Positions 26,401 through 33,224 of a stretch of 36,467 nucleotides of DNA are shown here, piece after piece (positions within the stretch are counted from its first letter, which is position 1; each line of letters starts with the position of its first letter). The notes beneath the pieces were generated by a model. The model was not told the DNA's origin and did not search any database. It saw nothing but the letters and a program-made list of their open reading frames with translations. This stretch comes from an uncultured Sphingobacteriaceae bacterium (GTDB lineage Bacteria > Bacteroidota > Bacteroidia > Sphingobacteriales > Sphingobacteriaceae). The stretch spans positions 1-36,467 of the forward strand of contig CAMLLO010000043.1 in assembly GCA_946480915.1 (NCBI GenBank), written 5' to 3'. The position numbers and the translations under genes are program-made.

Positions 26401-27689
26401 ATGGTGTAGCTACATTTATAAATAATTCCGTACAAGCAGGAAGCAATTTGAATTTTAAATGGGATTTTGGAGATCAAAACGCAAACATTTCTTCCAATAC
26501 CTCCACTCAGCAAAATCCGCAGCATCAATATACTCAGGCCGGATTGTATCAGGTGACATTAATAAGTTCAGGAACAGAAGGCTGTGCCGATACTATGAGG
26601 AAAGCAATTGAAGTTTTAGAGAGTACTCCGCTCGCGGATTTTACTGTTTTAAATGGTAGCGATATTTGCAGTTCGGAGCTGGTTGTGTTTGAAGATCGAA
26701 CAACACTTGCGTTTGGCGAGGTGACAAAAATTGAATGGCATTTTGATAATATAAATCATCCCGATGATCCTCAATATTTAATGTTAGATAACAATCCCAA
26801 CCTTCGAAATGGGACATGGAAAAGATACTCTTTCCAGTATCCGAAGTTTCACACGCCCTCGACGCAGCTTGTTGAGGTAAAAATGTTAGTGTATTCAGGG
26901 ACGATGTGCATGGCAGAAGTCAAAAAGCAAATCACCCTAAAGGCAGTGCCAGAAGTGGCTTTTAGTCCTCTCGTCTCCATTTGTGAAAATGCTAACACAT
27001 ATCAGCTCACGGAGGCTTTTGAATTACACGGCTTTTCTGGTAGTGGAGTTTATTCTGGTACCGGAGTATCGGTTTCCGGAATCTTCAATCCACACGCAGC
27101 TGGCAAAGGAACACATACGTTGACCTATATGTTCACAGCGATAAACGGATGCACCGATACTAAAACTCAAACGATTGTAGTGTACGAATCTCCTACAGCG
27201 AACGCCGGAAATGATTTAAAAGTGTTAGAGGGCGGGCAGGTCCAGTTCGCCGCTTATGCAAGCGGCAATAATCTGACTTATCGATGGTCCCCGGCCAAAG
27301 GATTAAACCGGACGGATATTCTCAACCCCATCGCCACACCCGACGACGATATTACCTATACATTAACCGTAACAACATCCGAAGGCTGCACCGCCGACGA
27401 CGAGGTATTTATTCAAGTTCTAAAGCAACTTGAAATTCCCAACACGTTTACTCCCAACGCCGATGGCGTAAACGATGTCTGGAATATTAAATATTTAGAA
27501 AGTTACCCGGGTTGCACTGTCGATATTTTTAATCGCTTCGGGATGAGCGTTTTCAGCACAATTGGCTATGCAACGCAATGGGATGGCAAATTAAATGGGG
27601 CGGATCTGCCTGTCGGCACATATTATTATATTATAAATCCGTTGAACGGAAGAAAAGCCGTGAAAGGATCTATTACGCTGATAAGATAG
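23496..27689 (+). CDS. Large secreted PKD-repeat protein with type B T9SS sorting domain (adhesin 2)
   Basis: 1397-residue surface protein with a signal peptide (LVLLFLCFFLSSL core, cut near GFSQ) and the same IgGFc-binding-like N-terminal region as adhesin 1 (GTSNKGTDFWVAYTGHIDG). The stalk is longer: PKD domains at about 588-675, 675-757 and 761-848; a noncanonical repeat at 851-955 (FEDRAFVDFGEITKIEWDFD); a PKD at 956-1044; a second copy of the noncanonical repeat at 1045-1150; an Ig-like domain at about 1152-1232 (SGSGVYSGTGVSVSG); and a sandwich domain at 1233-1312. The sorting domain (1314-1397) starts IPNTFTPNADGVNDVW. Likely exported by the type IX system and attached at the surface, with PorP/SprF 2 upstream as a candidate partner. 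Confidence 0.9.
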   Translation: MFLRRGLVLLFLCFFLSSLNQFGFSQGTSNKGTDFWVAYTGHIDGGTGANSSKLTLFLTSETNAIVNINAGGVQLAPVSLSANQARAVLLDPLVYTNIYIGSNNKVEPNKGIHVTSDNPIVVYSHISRSARSAATLIFPTKALGNEYYSINYKQSGGNFSEFTLVGVEDNTQIEIIPTQTDAGPNNNRSANVPFQITLNKGEVYQYQSATDLTGSLIRTLNGCRPLAVFSGSSFTAFCEDNSTRNPGSGDNLYQQLLPVSAWGKKFVSAPFYNTINGNMDIYRIIVSKDNTTIKVNNSTTSANGIPVANPYTKGSIITFFSNSANVIEADNPISLTQFQTTQLCNLNNISNNNSSYPGDPEMTILSPIEQTLTDVILYSAVSTPSAPTNITKHYINIIIKTADAPTLKIDGNTIPSSQFVPINSEYSYLIHDVTTSSVINPSHRITADGGFVAIAYGYGNVESYAYLGGADLKNLNQFVQIVNPVTQQALGSGCVNQSYSLGLVLPYITNSLSWDLGNGVVRNYPNPAYTTVTSNGLAAYRYQYPDADEVRYTSSGNKTISIVSINPDPAGCDATETTKLSFDVYQLPEAQFSIQNQQVCLGTAISLTDKSIGSNIKKWNWDFGDGLTESRLTADPFTHVYANAGDYEVKLVVVSDVNCSSMVFSQAVHVSKKPIADFTYPTVLCVNEPITFTDKSLPVEGNITSWAWDFDGVIQTKTSAVAFDYEFTTAGTKKIRLQVTTDLGCLSTWKEINIIVKPKPVTDFNIPDFCLEDAVAVFTNTSTIADGTESQFSYTWNFGDPDSGISNTSTSKNGSHAYQSRGNYIVSLMVTSAAGCTTFLSKTFTVNGSVPKADFNVQNQNNLCSNQAVVFEDRAFVDFGEITKIEWDFDINSSDPNTKLVDNSPNLRSAAPKKYLFQYASFSSPMIKNITVRMKAYSGESCVHSLEKTILLKAIPRADFELQDQCLTNGVATFINNSVQAGSNLNFKWDFGDQNANISSNTSTQQNPQHQYTQAGLYQVTLISSGTEGCADTMRKAIEVLESTPLADFTVLNGSDICSSELVVFEDRTTLAFGEVTKIEWHFDNINHPDDPQYLMLDNNPNLRNGTWKRYSFQYPKFHTPSTQLVEVKMLVYSGTMCMAEVKKQITLKAVPEVAFSPLVSICENANTYQLTEAFELHGFSGSGVYSGTGVSVSGIFNPHAAGKGTHTLTYMFTAINGCTDTKTQTIVVYESPTANAGNDLKVLEGGQVQFAAYASGNNLTYRWSPAKGLNRTDILNPIATPDDDITYTLTVTTSEGCTADDEVFIQVLKQLEIPNTFTPNADGVNDVWNIKYLESYPGCTVDIFNRFGMSVFSTIGYATQWDGKLNGADLPVGTYYYIINPLNGRKAVKGSITLIR

Positions 27690-27726
27690 GGTTTTAACGT
27701 TCTATGCTACCGTGCGCTCGCGAAGA

Positions 27727-29202
27727 TTATAATTCCCGTCTTAATCTTGCTACCGGAATATTCATTGCTTCCCTGTATTTTGCAACTGTACGGCGAGCAA
27801 TATTGTAGCCCTTTTCCTTGAGGATTTCTGTCAGCTTTTCATCAGCGAGAGGATGCTGTTTGTCTTCATTTCCAATACATTCCTCCAATATTTTCTTAAC
27901 CTCTTTATTGGAAACTTCTTCGCCGCTTTCCATCTGAATGGCTTCGGAGAAAAAGGACTTCAAAAGAAATGTTCCGAACTCGGTTTGAACATATTTTGAG
28001 TTGGCAACACGAGACACCGTGGAAATATCCATTCCGATTTTATCAGCAATATCCTTCAAGATCATCGGCCTCAAATTACGCTCATCGCCCGTCAGGAAAT
28101 ATTCGTATTGATATTGCATAATCGCATTCATTGTTTTGAGCAAGGTTTGCTGTCTTTGCTTAATGGCATCTATAAACCAACGGGCCGAATCAAGTTTTTG
28201 CTTGACAAATTGAACGGCCTCTTTAAGTTTTTTATCCTTCTGAGATGCCTTGTCGTAATGCTCAAACATCTCTTTATACGACCGGCTAACCCGGAGTTCC
28301 GGCGCATTCTGAGAGTTGAGAGTTAAAATCAATGTTCCCTCGTTGTTGGAAATATGAAAATCAGGGATTACCTGTAATTGCTTGTTATTGGTTTCGCCGG
28401 CATCGCCAGGTTTCGGATTCAGTTTTAAAATTTCAGAAATAACCTCTCTGAGTTCAACGGAATCCATGTTTAAGGCCCGTTCAAGTTTGTCGTAATGTTT
28501 ACGCGTAAACTCATCAAGGTAGCTATCAACTACTTTAATTGCTTTTTGTACAACCGGCGTTTGTTCTTTTTTTCGCAGTTGTATTAGCAAACATTCCTTT
28601 AAATCGCGTGCTGCAACACCTGCTGGCTCAAACGATTGAATCAGTTTCAACATTTCCTCAACTTCCTCTTCTTCGGCCATCACATTCTGTGAAAAAGCTA
28701 AATCATCTAGTAATGAAGTTATGGAGCGACGTAAATAACCATCATCATCTAAACTGCCAATTATTTGCTGACCGATTAGAAAATCTTTGTCTGAAATAGG
28801 GGCTAAATCAAGTTGTTGATGAAGTGTTTCATAAAAAGATGATTGAACGGCGATGGGCATCTCCTTGCGTTCTTCTTCATCTTCACCATTCTGATCATAT
28901 TTCGAACTGTAATCATTTATGTTATCTTCCTGAAGATAATCCTCAACATTAAACTCATCAAATTCATCCCCGCTTTTTTCATCACCGTTATATTCTCCGC
29001 TATCAGGATCTTTATCTGGATACTCTTCTACCGGCTCATTTAAATTTACTAAACTAAGATCTTCAAGCGCAGGGTTTTCTTCAAGCTCTTCTTTGATACG
29101 TGCATCTAAACTCACAGTCGGAATCTGCAATAGTTTAATAAACTGTATCTGCTGCGGAGATAACTTTTGAAGTAATTTCTGTTGTAAGTTTTGTCTTAGC
29201 AT
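27727..29202 (-). CDS. rpoN: RNA polymerase sigma-54 factor
   Basis: 491-residue sigma-54. Region I is Gln- and Leu-rich (LRQNLQQKLLQKLSPQQIQFIKLLQIP), the contact for AAA+ activators. An acidic region II (about 45-115) follows, then the core-binding domain, the helix-turn-helix (around DIADKIGMDISTVSRVANSKYVQ) and the RpoN box ARRTVAKYR (469-477) that reads the -24 element. All parts are present, so the factor should be functional. It converges with adhesin 2 over only 37 bases, and no good hairpin terminator is visible between them. No sigma-54 activator gene or convincing -24/-12 promoter was found in the window. Confidence 0.95.
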   Translation of the reverse strand: MLRQNLQQKLLQKLSPQQIQFIKLLQIPTVSLDARIKEELEENPALEDLSLVNLNEPVEEYPDKDPDSGEYNGDEKSGDEFDEFNVEDYLQEDNINDYSSKYDQNGEDEEERKEMPIAVQSSFYETLHQQLDLAPISDKDFLIGQQIIGSLDDDGYLRRSITSLLDDLAFSQNVMAEEEEVEEMLKLIQSFEPAGVAARDLKECLLIQLRKKEQTPVVQKAIKVVDSYLDEFTRKHYDKLERALNMDSVELREVISEILKLNPKPGDAGETNNKQLQVIPDFHISNNEGTLILTLNSQNAPELRVSRSYKEMFEHYDKASQKDKKLKEAVQFVKQKLDSARWFIDAIKQRQQTLLKTMNAIMQYQYEYFLTGDERNLRPMILKDIADKIGMDISTVSRVANSKYVQTEFGTFLLKSFFSEAIQMESGEEVSNKEVKKILEECIGNEDKQHPLADEKLTEILKEKGYNIARRTVAKYREAMNIPVARLRREL

Positions 29203-29215
29203 ATTTATAGAGCCC

Positions 29216-29223
29216 CAAAATTA
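29216..29223 (-). promoter_or_regulatory. -7 promoter element before rpoN
   Basis: On the minus strand TAATTTTG matches TAnnTTTG and ends 13 bases before the rpoN ATG. No -33 TTTG is present at the standard distance. The rest of the gap to the pirin gene (29224-29429) is AT-rich, and nothing else was recognised in it. Confidence 0.4.
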
Positions 29224-29429
29224 CTAAATAACATTATTAAAAGGGGGAAAATTAGCCTTCGTGCTGAAAAAAGCTAAGGAGGTAACGCTTTTTACGTATA
29301 AAAGATTTTATTATTTTTTTGAAAATAGATCTTATTTCGCTATTGTATTCACTTTGAGGGATTTATTTTGTCGAAGATTTTCTATTTTATGGACCTAAAA
29401 CAATTTTAACGGTGCTTGATTTATCAAAT

Positions 29430-30278
29430 ATGAGAACAATAAAAACTATTCATCAGGCAAGGTATTCACCCATCGCCGATCTGATAACTTATTCTCCTTT
29501 GCCTTCCCGTAGTTTAAATCAAATAGATCCTTTTTTATTTCTCAATCATCACGGCCCTCAAAAGTACCCTGCAAATAATTCCGGTCTGCCATTCGGTCCG
29601 CATCCTCACCGCGGTATGGAAACAGTGACATTTATATTGGAGGGAGATATAATGCATAAAGATTCCGGTGGAAATGAAAGTATTATCACCGCAGGTGGCG
29701 TGCAATGGATGACGGCCGGAAGTGGTCTGATTCATGCTGAAGTTTCGTCGAAACAGTTCAAGAAGGAAGGTGGGGATTTGGAGATTTTACAATTATGGTT
29801 AAATCTGCCATCTTATTTGAAGATGAGTAAGCCTCAGTATAAAGGTTTTCAGAAACAAGACATTCCCTCTGTATCATTATCCGATCATGTGCACATGAAT
29901 GTTGTATCAGGTACATGGGAAGGAATAGACGGAGCCTTTAAAACGGAGACTGATGTACATTTAAGTACTGTTTATTTTAAATCAGGCGGAGTAGCTTCTT
30001 TTGATATTCCTCAGGACAGAAATATCTTTTTCTACATTATAAAAGGCAGGTTGATCGTGAATAATTGTGAAGTAAATGCCTTACATTTAGTTGAGTTTGA
30101 AAACGATGATTCCGAAGTAGTTGTTGAGGCTTTGGAGGATAGTATTTTGTTGCTCGGCCATGCCAAGCCCTTAAATGAACCGCTTGTAGCTCAAGGCCCA
30201 TTTGTGATGAATACACAGGAAGAAATAGAGCAAGCATATGATGATTATCGGATGGGCAAATTTGGAAGCTGGGAATAA
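29430..30278 (+). CDS. Pirin family protein
   Basis: 282-residue bicupin. The N-terminal cupin carries the pirin metal motif HPHRGMETVTFILEGDIMHKDS and then GGVQWMTAGSGLIHAE, supplying the His/His/His/Glu iron ligands; a pirin C-terminal domain follows with the usual LILLGHAKPLNEP-like ending (here SILLLGHAKPLNEP). Bacterial pirins are variously quercetin 2,3-dioxygenases or redox-sensing regulators; the sequence does not tell which. The ATG at 29430 was preferred to a GTG at 29412 because TIHQARYSP is the usual N-terminus. A pyrimidine-rich repeat separates it from accC. Confidence 0.92.
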   Translation: MRTIKTIHQARYSPIADLITYSPLPSRSLNQIDPFLFLNHHGPQKYPANNSGLPFGPHPHRGMETVTFILEGDIMHKDSGGNESIITAGGVQWMTAGSGLIHAEVSSKQFKKEGGDLEILQLWLNLPSYLKMSKPQYKGFQKQDIPSVSLSDHVHMNVVSGTWEGIDGAFKTETDVHLSTVYFKSGGVASFDIPQDRNIFFYIIKGRLIVNNCEVNALHLVEFENDDSEVVVEALEDSILLLGHAKPLNEPLVAQGPFVMNTQEEIEQAYDDYRMGKFGSWE

Positions 30279-30279
30279 A

Positions 30280-30320
30280 CTCAATATCTCATATCTCACC
30301 TCTCACATCTCTCATCTCAA
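30280..30320 (+). repeat. Degenerate CTCA-based short tandem repeat
   Basis: Six CTCA words start at 30280, 30288, 30295, 30302, 30311 and 30316, giving a roughly 7-base period (CTCATAT, CTCACCT, CTCACAT and variants). The tract fills almost the whole 47-base gap between the pirin stop and the accC start. It has no hairpin and no coding potential. Confidence 0.6.
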
Positions 30321-30325
30321 TACCC

Positions 30326-31825
30326 ATGTCTCAGAAATCCATAAACAAAATATTAGTTGCTAATCGTGGTGAAATTGCACTGCGCATTATGCGTTCGGCC
30401 CGCGAAATGGGAATCAAAACCGTTGCGGTGTTTTCCGAGGCAGATAGAAATGCTTTACATGTTCAATATGCCGATGAAGCGGTTTGTATTGGGCCTGCAC
30501 CTTCCAATCAATCGTACTTGGTTATTGGCAATATCATTGAAGCCTGTAAGCGTACACATGCCGATGCAATTCATCCCGGTTACGGATTTTTATCCGAGAA
30601 TCCTGCTTTTGCCAAAGCTGTTGCCGATGCCGGAATCATATTTATTGGGCCCTCAGCGGAAGCGATGGAAATTATGGGGAATAAACTGTCTGCCAAAGCA
30701 GCGGCTCTTTCTTACGATATTCCTTTAGTGCCGGGCACAGATACTGCCATAACCGACATTGCTGAAGCAAAAATGCGGGCAGAAGAAGTTGGTTTTCCAA
30801 TTTTAATTAAAGCCGCGGCGGGCGGGGGAGGAAAAGGAATGAGAATTGTAGAAAATTCAAATGATTTTGAATCTCAAATGAAACGGGCAGTTTCTGAAGC
30901 CGTTTCTGCATTTGGTGATGGATCGGTTTTCATTGAACGGTATGTTACCTCTCCGCGACATATTGAGATTCAGGTACTGGGAGATTCGCACGGAAATATT
31001 GTGCATCTCTTCGAACGGGAATGCTCAATACAACGCAGACATCAAAAGGTGGTAGAAGAGGCACCATCGTCTGTTTTAACGCCTGAGGTTCGCGAGAAAA
31101 TGGGAAAGTGCGCTGTGGATGCCGCCCGTGCATGTAATTATACCAGCGCCGGAACGGTGGAATTTATTCTGGATGAAAATCTTGATTTTTTCTTTCTTGA
31201 GATGAATACCCGGCTTCAGGTAGAACATCCGGTAACGGAAATGATTACGGGAATTGATTTGGTGAAAGAACAAATTAAAATTGCCCGGGGTGAAAAAATC
31301 AGCTTTAAGCAGGAGAATTTAAAAATCCAGGGCCATGCTATTGAGTTGCGGGTGTATGCGGAAGATCCGTCAAATGATTTTTTACCCGATATCGGAATGC
31401 TTAGCCGTTACAAAATTCCGCAGGGGCCAGGTGTCAGAGTTGATGATGGCTTTGAGCAGGGAATGGAAATCCCCATTTATTACGATCCTATGATAGCCAA
31501 GCTGATTGTCTGGGGCGCAAATCGTACTGAAGCAATACAGCGAATGATTCGTGCCATTGATGAGTATCACATTACCGGTTTTCGCAATACTTTATCTTTC
31601 GGGAAGTTTGTAATGGAACATGAATCTTTTGTGTCTGGAAATTTCGACACCCATTTCGTAAGCAAGCATTTTAGTTCTGATTCTGCAGAGGAAGATTCTG
31701 AAGAGGAGGCTTTTATCGCAGCCCTGGTTGGTCTATACAAATTTAAGGAAAGTCGGATGGAGGCGAATACAACAAGTTTAGCCAGCTTAAATAGTGTCTG
31801 GAAAAAAAATCGTAAAGAGTATTGA
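30326..31825 (+). CDS. accC: Biotin carboxylase subunit of an acyl-CoA carboxylase
   Basis: 499-residue ATP-grasp enzyme that carboxylates biotin on a carrier protein using ATP and bicarbonate. The N-terminal domain starts KILVANRGEIALRIMRSA; the glycine-rich ATP loop is AAAGGGGKGMRIV, and the catalytic segment is EMNTRLQVEHPVTE. The C-terminal biotin-carboxylase domain is complete and is followed by about 50 extra residues (EEDSEEEAFIAALVGLYKFKESR and on), longer than E. coli AccC (449) and like subunits that work with acetyl- or propionyl-CoA carboxylases. No carrier (BCCP) or carboxyltransferase gene is adjacent, so whether it serves acetyl-CoA or propionyl-CoA carboxylase is open. A hairpin terminator follows. 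Confidence 0.93.
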   Translation: MSQKSINKILVANRGEIALRIMRSAREMGIKTVAVFSEADRNALHVQYADEAVCIGPAPSNQSYLVIGNIIEACKRTHADAIHPGYGFLSENPAFAKAVADAGIIFIGPSAEAMEIMGNKLSAKAAALSYDIPLVPGTDTAITDIAEAKMRAEEVGFPILIKAAAGGGGKGMRIVENSNDFESQMKRAVSEAVSAFGDGSVFIERYVTSPRHIEIQVLGDSHGNIVHLFERECSIQRRHQKVVEEAPSSVLTPEVREKMGKCAVDAARACNYTSAGTVEFILDENLDFFFLEMNTRLQVEHPVTEMITGIDLVKEQIKIARGEKISFKQENLKIQGHAIELRVYAEDPSNDFLPDIGMLSRYKIPQGPGVRVDDGFEQGMEIPIYYDPMIAKLIVWGANRTEAIQRMIRAIDEYHITGFRNTLSFGKFVMEHESFVSGNFDTHFVSKHFSSDSAEEDSEEEAFIAALVGLYKFKESRMEANTTSLASLNSVWKKNRKEY

Positions 31826-31828
31826 TGC

Positions 31829-31874
31829 AAACTTTCCAAAAGTTTAGAACTTTTGGAAAGTTTATTTAATTATT
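31829..31874 (+). terminator. Perfect 16-base hairpin between accC and ribE
   Basis: 31829-31844 pairs perfectly with 31848-31863 (core CTTTCCAAAAG / CTTTTGGAAAG) around the 3-base loop TAG, followed by a T-rich tail. It starts five bases after the accC stop and can act as its terminator in both directions. The stem is AT-rich and unusually regular, so it could also be a dispersed repeat. Confidence 0.7.
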
Positions 31875-31882
31875 TTCGGCCC

Positions 31883-32467
31883 ATGTTCACAGGAATTATA
31901 GAAACTCTGGGAGTTGTTAAAAAACTTCAGCAAGACCAGGGAAATCTTCATATAACTATCGAATCTCCTATATCATCCGAATTGAAAATCGATCAGTCGG
32001 TGGCGCATAATGGTGTTTGTCTTACTGTAATAGCTTTGGATGGGAATACACATACTGTAACAGCTATAGAGGAAACACTTTCTAAAACCAGCCTGGGGCG
32101 ATTAGAAGTGGAGAGCTTAACCAATCTGGAGCGTTGTATGCAAATGAATGGCCGTTTAGACGGGCATATTGTTCAGGGACATGTAGATCAAACAGCCGAG
32201 TGTATTGATTTGATTGAGCGTGACGGAAGCTGGGAATATATCTTTAAATATGACCCAAAACTAGGGAACGTAACTGTCGAAAAGGGTTCGATTTGTGTCA
32301 ATGGAATAAGTTTAACCGTTGTGAATTCTAAAGATGATAGTTTTTCGGTAGCTATTATCCCTTACACATACGGGCATACAAATCTTCAACAGGTTAAACC
32401 GGGAGACCTTGTTAATCTGGAGTTTGATATTATTGGGAAATATGTGGCTAGGTTGATGAAAAAATAA
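31883..32467 (+). CDS. ribE: Riboflavin synthase alpha subunit
   Basis: 194-residue enzyme that dismutates two 6,7-dimethyl-8-ribityllumazine molecules into riboflavin and a pyrimidine. It starts with the family hallmark MFTGIIETLG and is built of two lumazine-binding repeats; the second is marked by NGRLDGHIVQGHVDQTAE and GSICVNGISLTVV. The C-terminal helix ends NLEFDIIGKYVARLMKK. An open frame reaches a TTG at 31853, but that would start inside the hairpin, so the ATG at 31883 is taken. TATTTTCG just before the ATG is a one-mismatch -7 element. No other rib genes or FMN riboswitch are near. Confidence 0.95.
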   Translation: MFTGIIETLGVVKKLQQDQGNLHITIESPISSELKIDQSVAHNGVCLTVIALDGNTHTVTAIEETLSKTSLGRLEVESLTNLERCMQMNGRLDGHIVQGHVDQTAECIDLIERDGSWEYIFKYDPKLGNVTVEKGSICVNGISLTVVNSKDDSFSVAIIPYTYGHTNLQQVKPGDLVNLEFDIIGKYVARLMKK

Positions 32468-32476
32468 CCCTCTATT

Positions 32477-33058
32477 TTACCGCCCCTTATTATAGGCTTT
32501 TATCGCTTCATAATAGTTTTTTTCTTCCCAAGCTTCCATTGCTTTTCTATTTTCTTCGATTAATGTTTTCAAATAATCGGGCTTCAAAGGAATTATTTCT
32601 CCATTGTTTACCTGAATTTGGTTAATCTCTGTGCCATTAATAAAAAAGCAGAAGGCATTGATTTTTCCTTTTATTACCGTAAATCTCCATTTATCACCAT
32701 TCGGTAAACCTTCAATTTTTTGTTGCATATTAAAAGGGTCCGGTCTGCTAATTTTGAATGTCTCTTCGGCGAAAATCTGTTTTAACGAGTCGCCTTTAGA
32801 GTAATAAAGGAAGTGTTTTCCAGAGATGCTATCCTTCAAAATGTCCGAATTAGCCTGAATGCGAGAGCCATCTTTCAGTACAACATCATAAATATATTTC
32901 CAAACATTTCTTTTATACTTTCCGTGCTTTTTAATTTTTCGTTCAAAAGGATTGGAATAATTAGGAGCATTTTGGTTAATTCTCGGAACGGGACCAAACT
33001 GTCCAAAACAAATCAGGGTTGAACCTAGTAAATAGATTGATAAAAACAATAGACGCAT
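32477..33058 (-). CDS. Small secreted protein of unknown function
   Basis: 193-residue protein that I do not recognise. A signal peptide is clear (MRLLFLSIYLLGSTLICFGQ, likely cut after GQ), so it is probably periplasmic or surface-exposed; there is no lipobox. The mature part has a basic stretch (FERKIKKHGKYKRN), several short amphipathic strands, and a C-terminal helix AMEAWEEKNYYEAIKAYNKG that resembles half of a tetratricopeptide repeat. It converges with ribE (9-base gap) and diverges from guaA. Codon use looks like that of its neighbours. A lineage-specific Sphingobacteriaceae family is likely, but that is a guess. Confidence 0.7.
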   Translation of the reverse strand: MRLLFLSIYLLGSTLICFGQFGPVPRINQNAPNYSNPFERKIKKHGKYKRNVWKYIYDVVLKDGSRIQANSDILKDSISGKHFLYYSKGDSLKQIFAEETFKISRPDPFNMQQKIEGLPNGDKWRFTVIKGKINAFCFFINGTEINQIQVNNGEIIPLKPDYLKTLIEENRKAMEAWEEKNYYEAIKAYNKGR

Positions 33059-33213
33059 TGATCAAAAGGTTGACCATAAATGTAATATTCTTTTTTCAAT
33101 TGATTCGATTATGGACTGTTAATCTTAATCAAAATATATTATAGGTCTGGCCCAATATTTTTTACTTAAATCCTAAAATTCAAAAAAACATCGTTACTCG
33201 AAGTCAAAAATTT

Positions 33214-33221
33214 TATCTTTG
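33214..33221 (+). promoter_or_regulatory. -7 promoter element before guaA
   Basis: TATCTTTG matches TAnnTTTG and ends three bases before the guaA ATG, the same spacing as at lgt. Transcription would begin at or next to the start codon, implying a leaderless or nearly leaderless mRNA. No purine riboswitch is recognisable in the 166-base gap upstream. Confidence 0.6.
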
Positions 33222-33224
33222 CCC

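Noticed and set aside
30280..30320. CRISPR array
   Set aside because: The units are only about 7 bases long with no unique spacers, and no cas gene is near.
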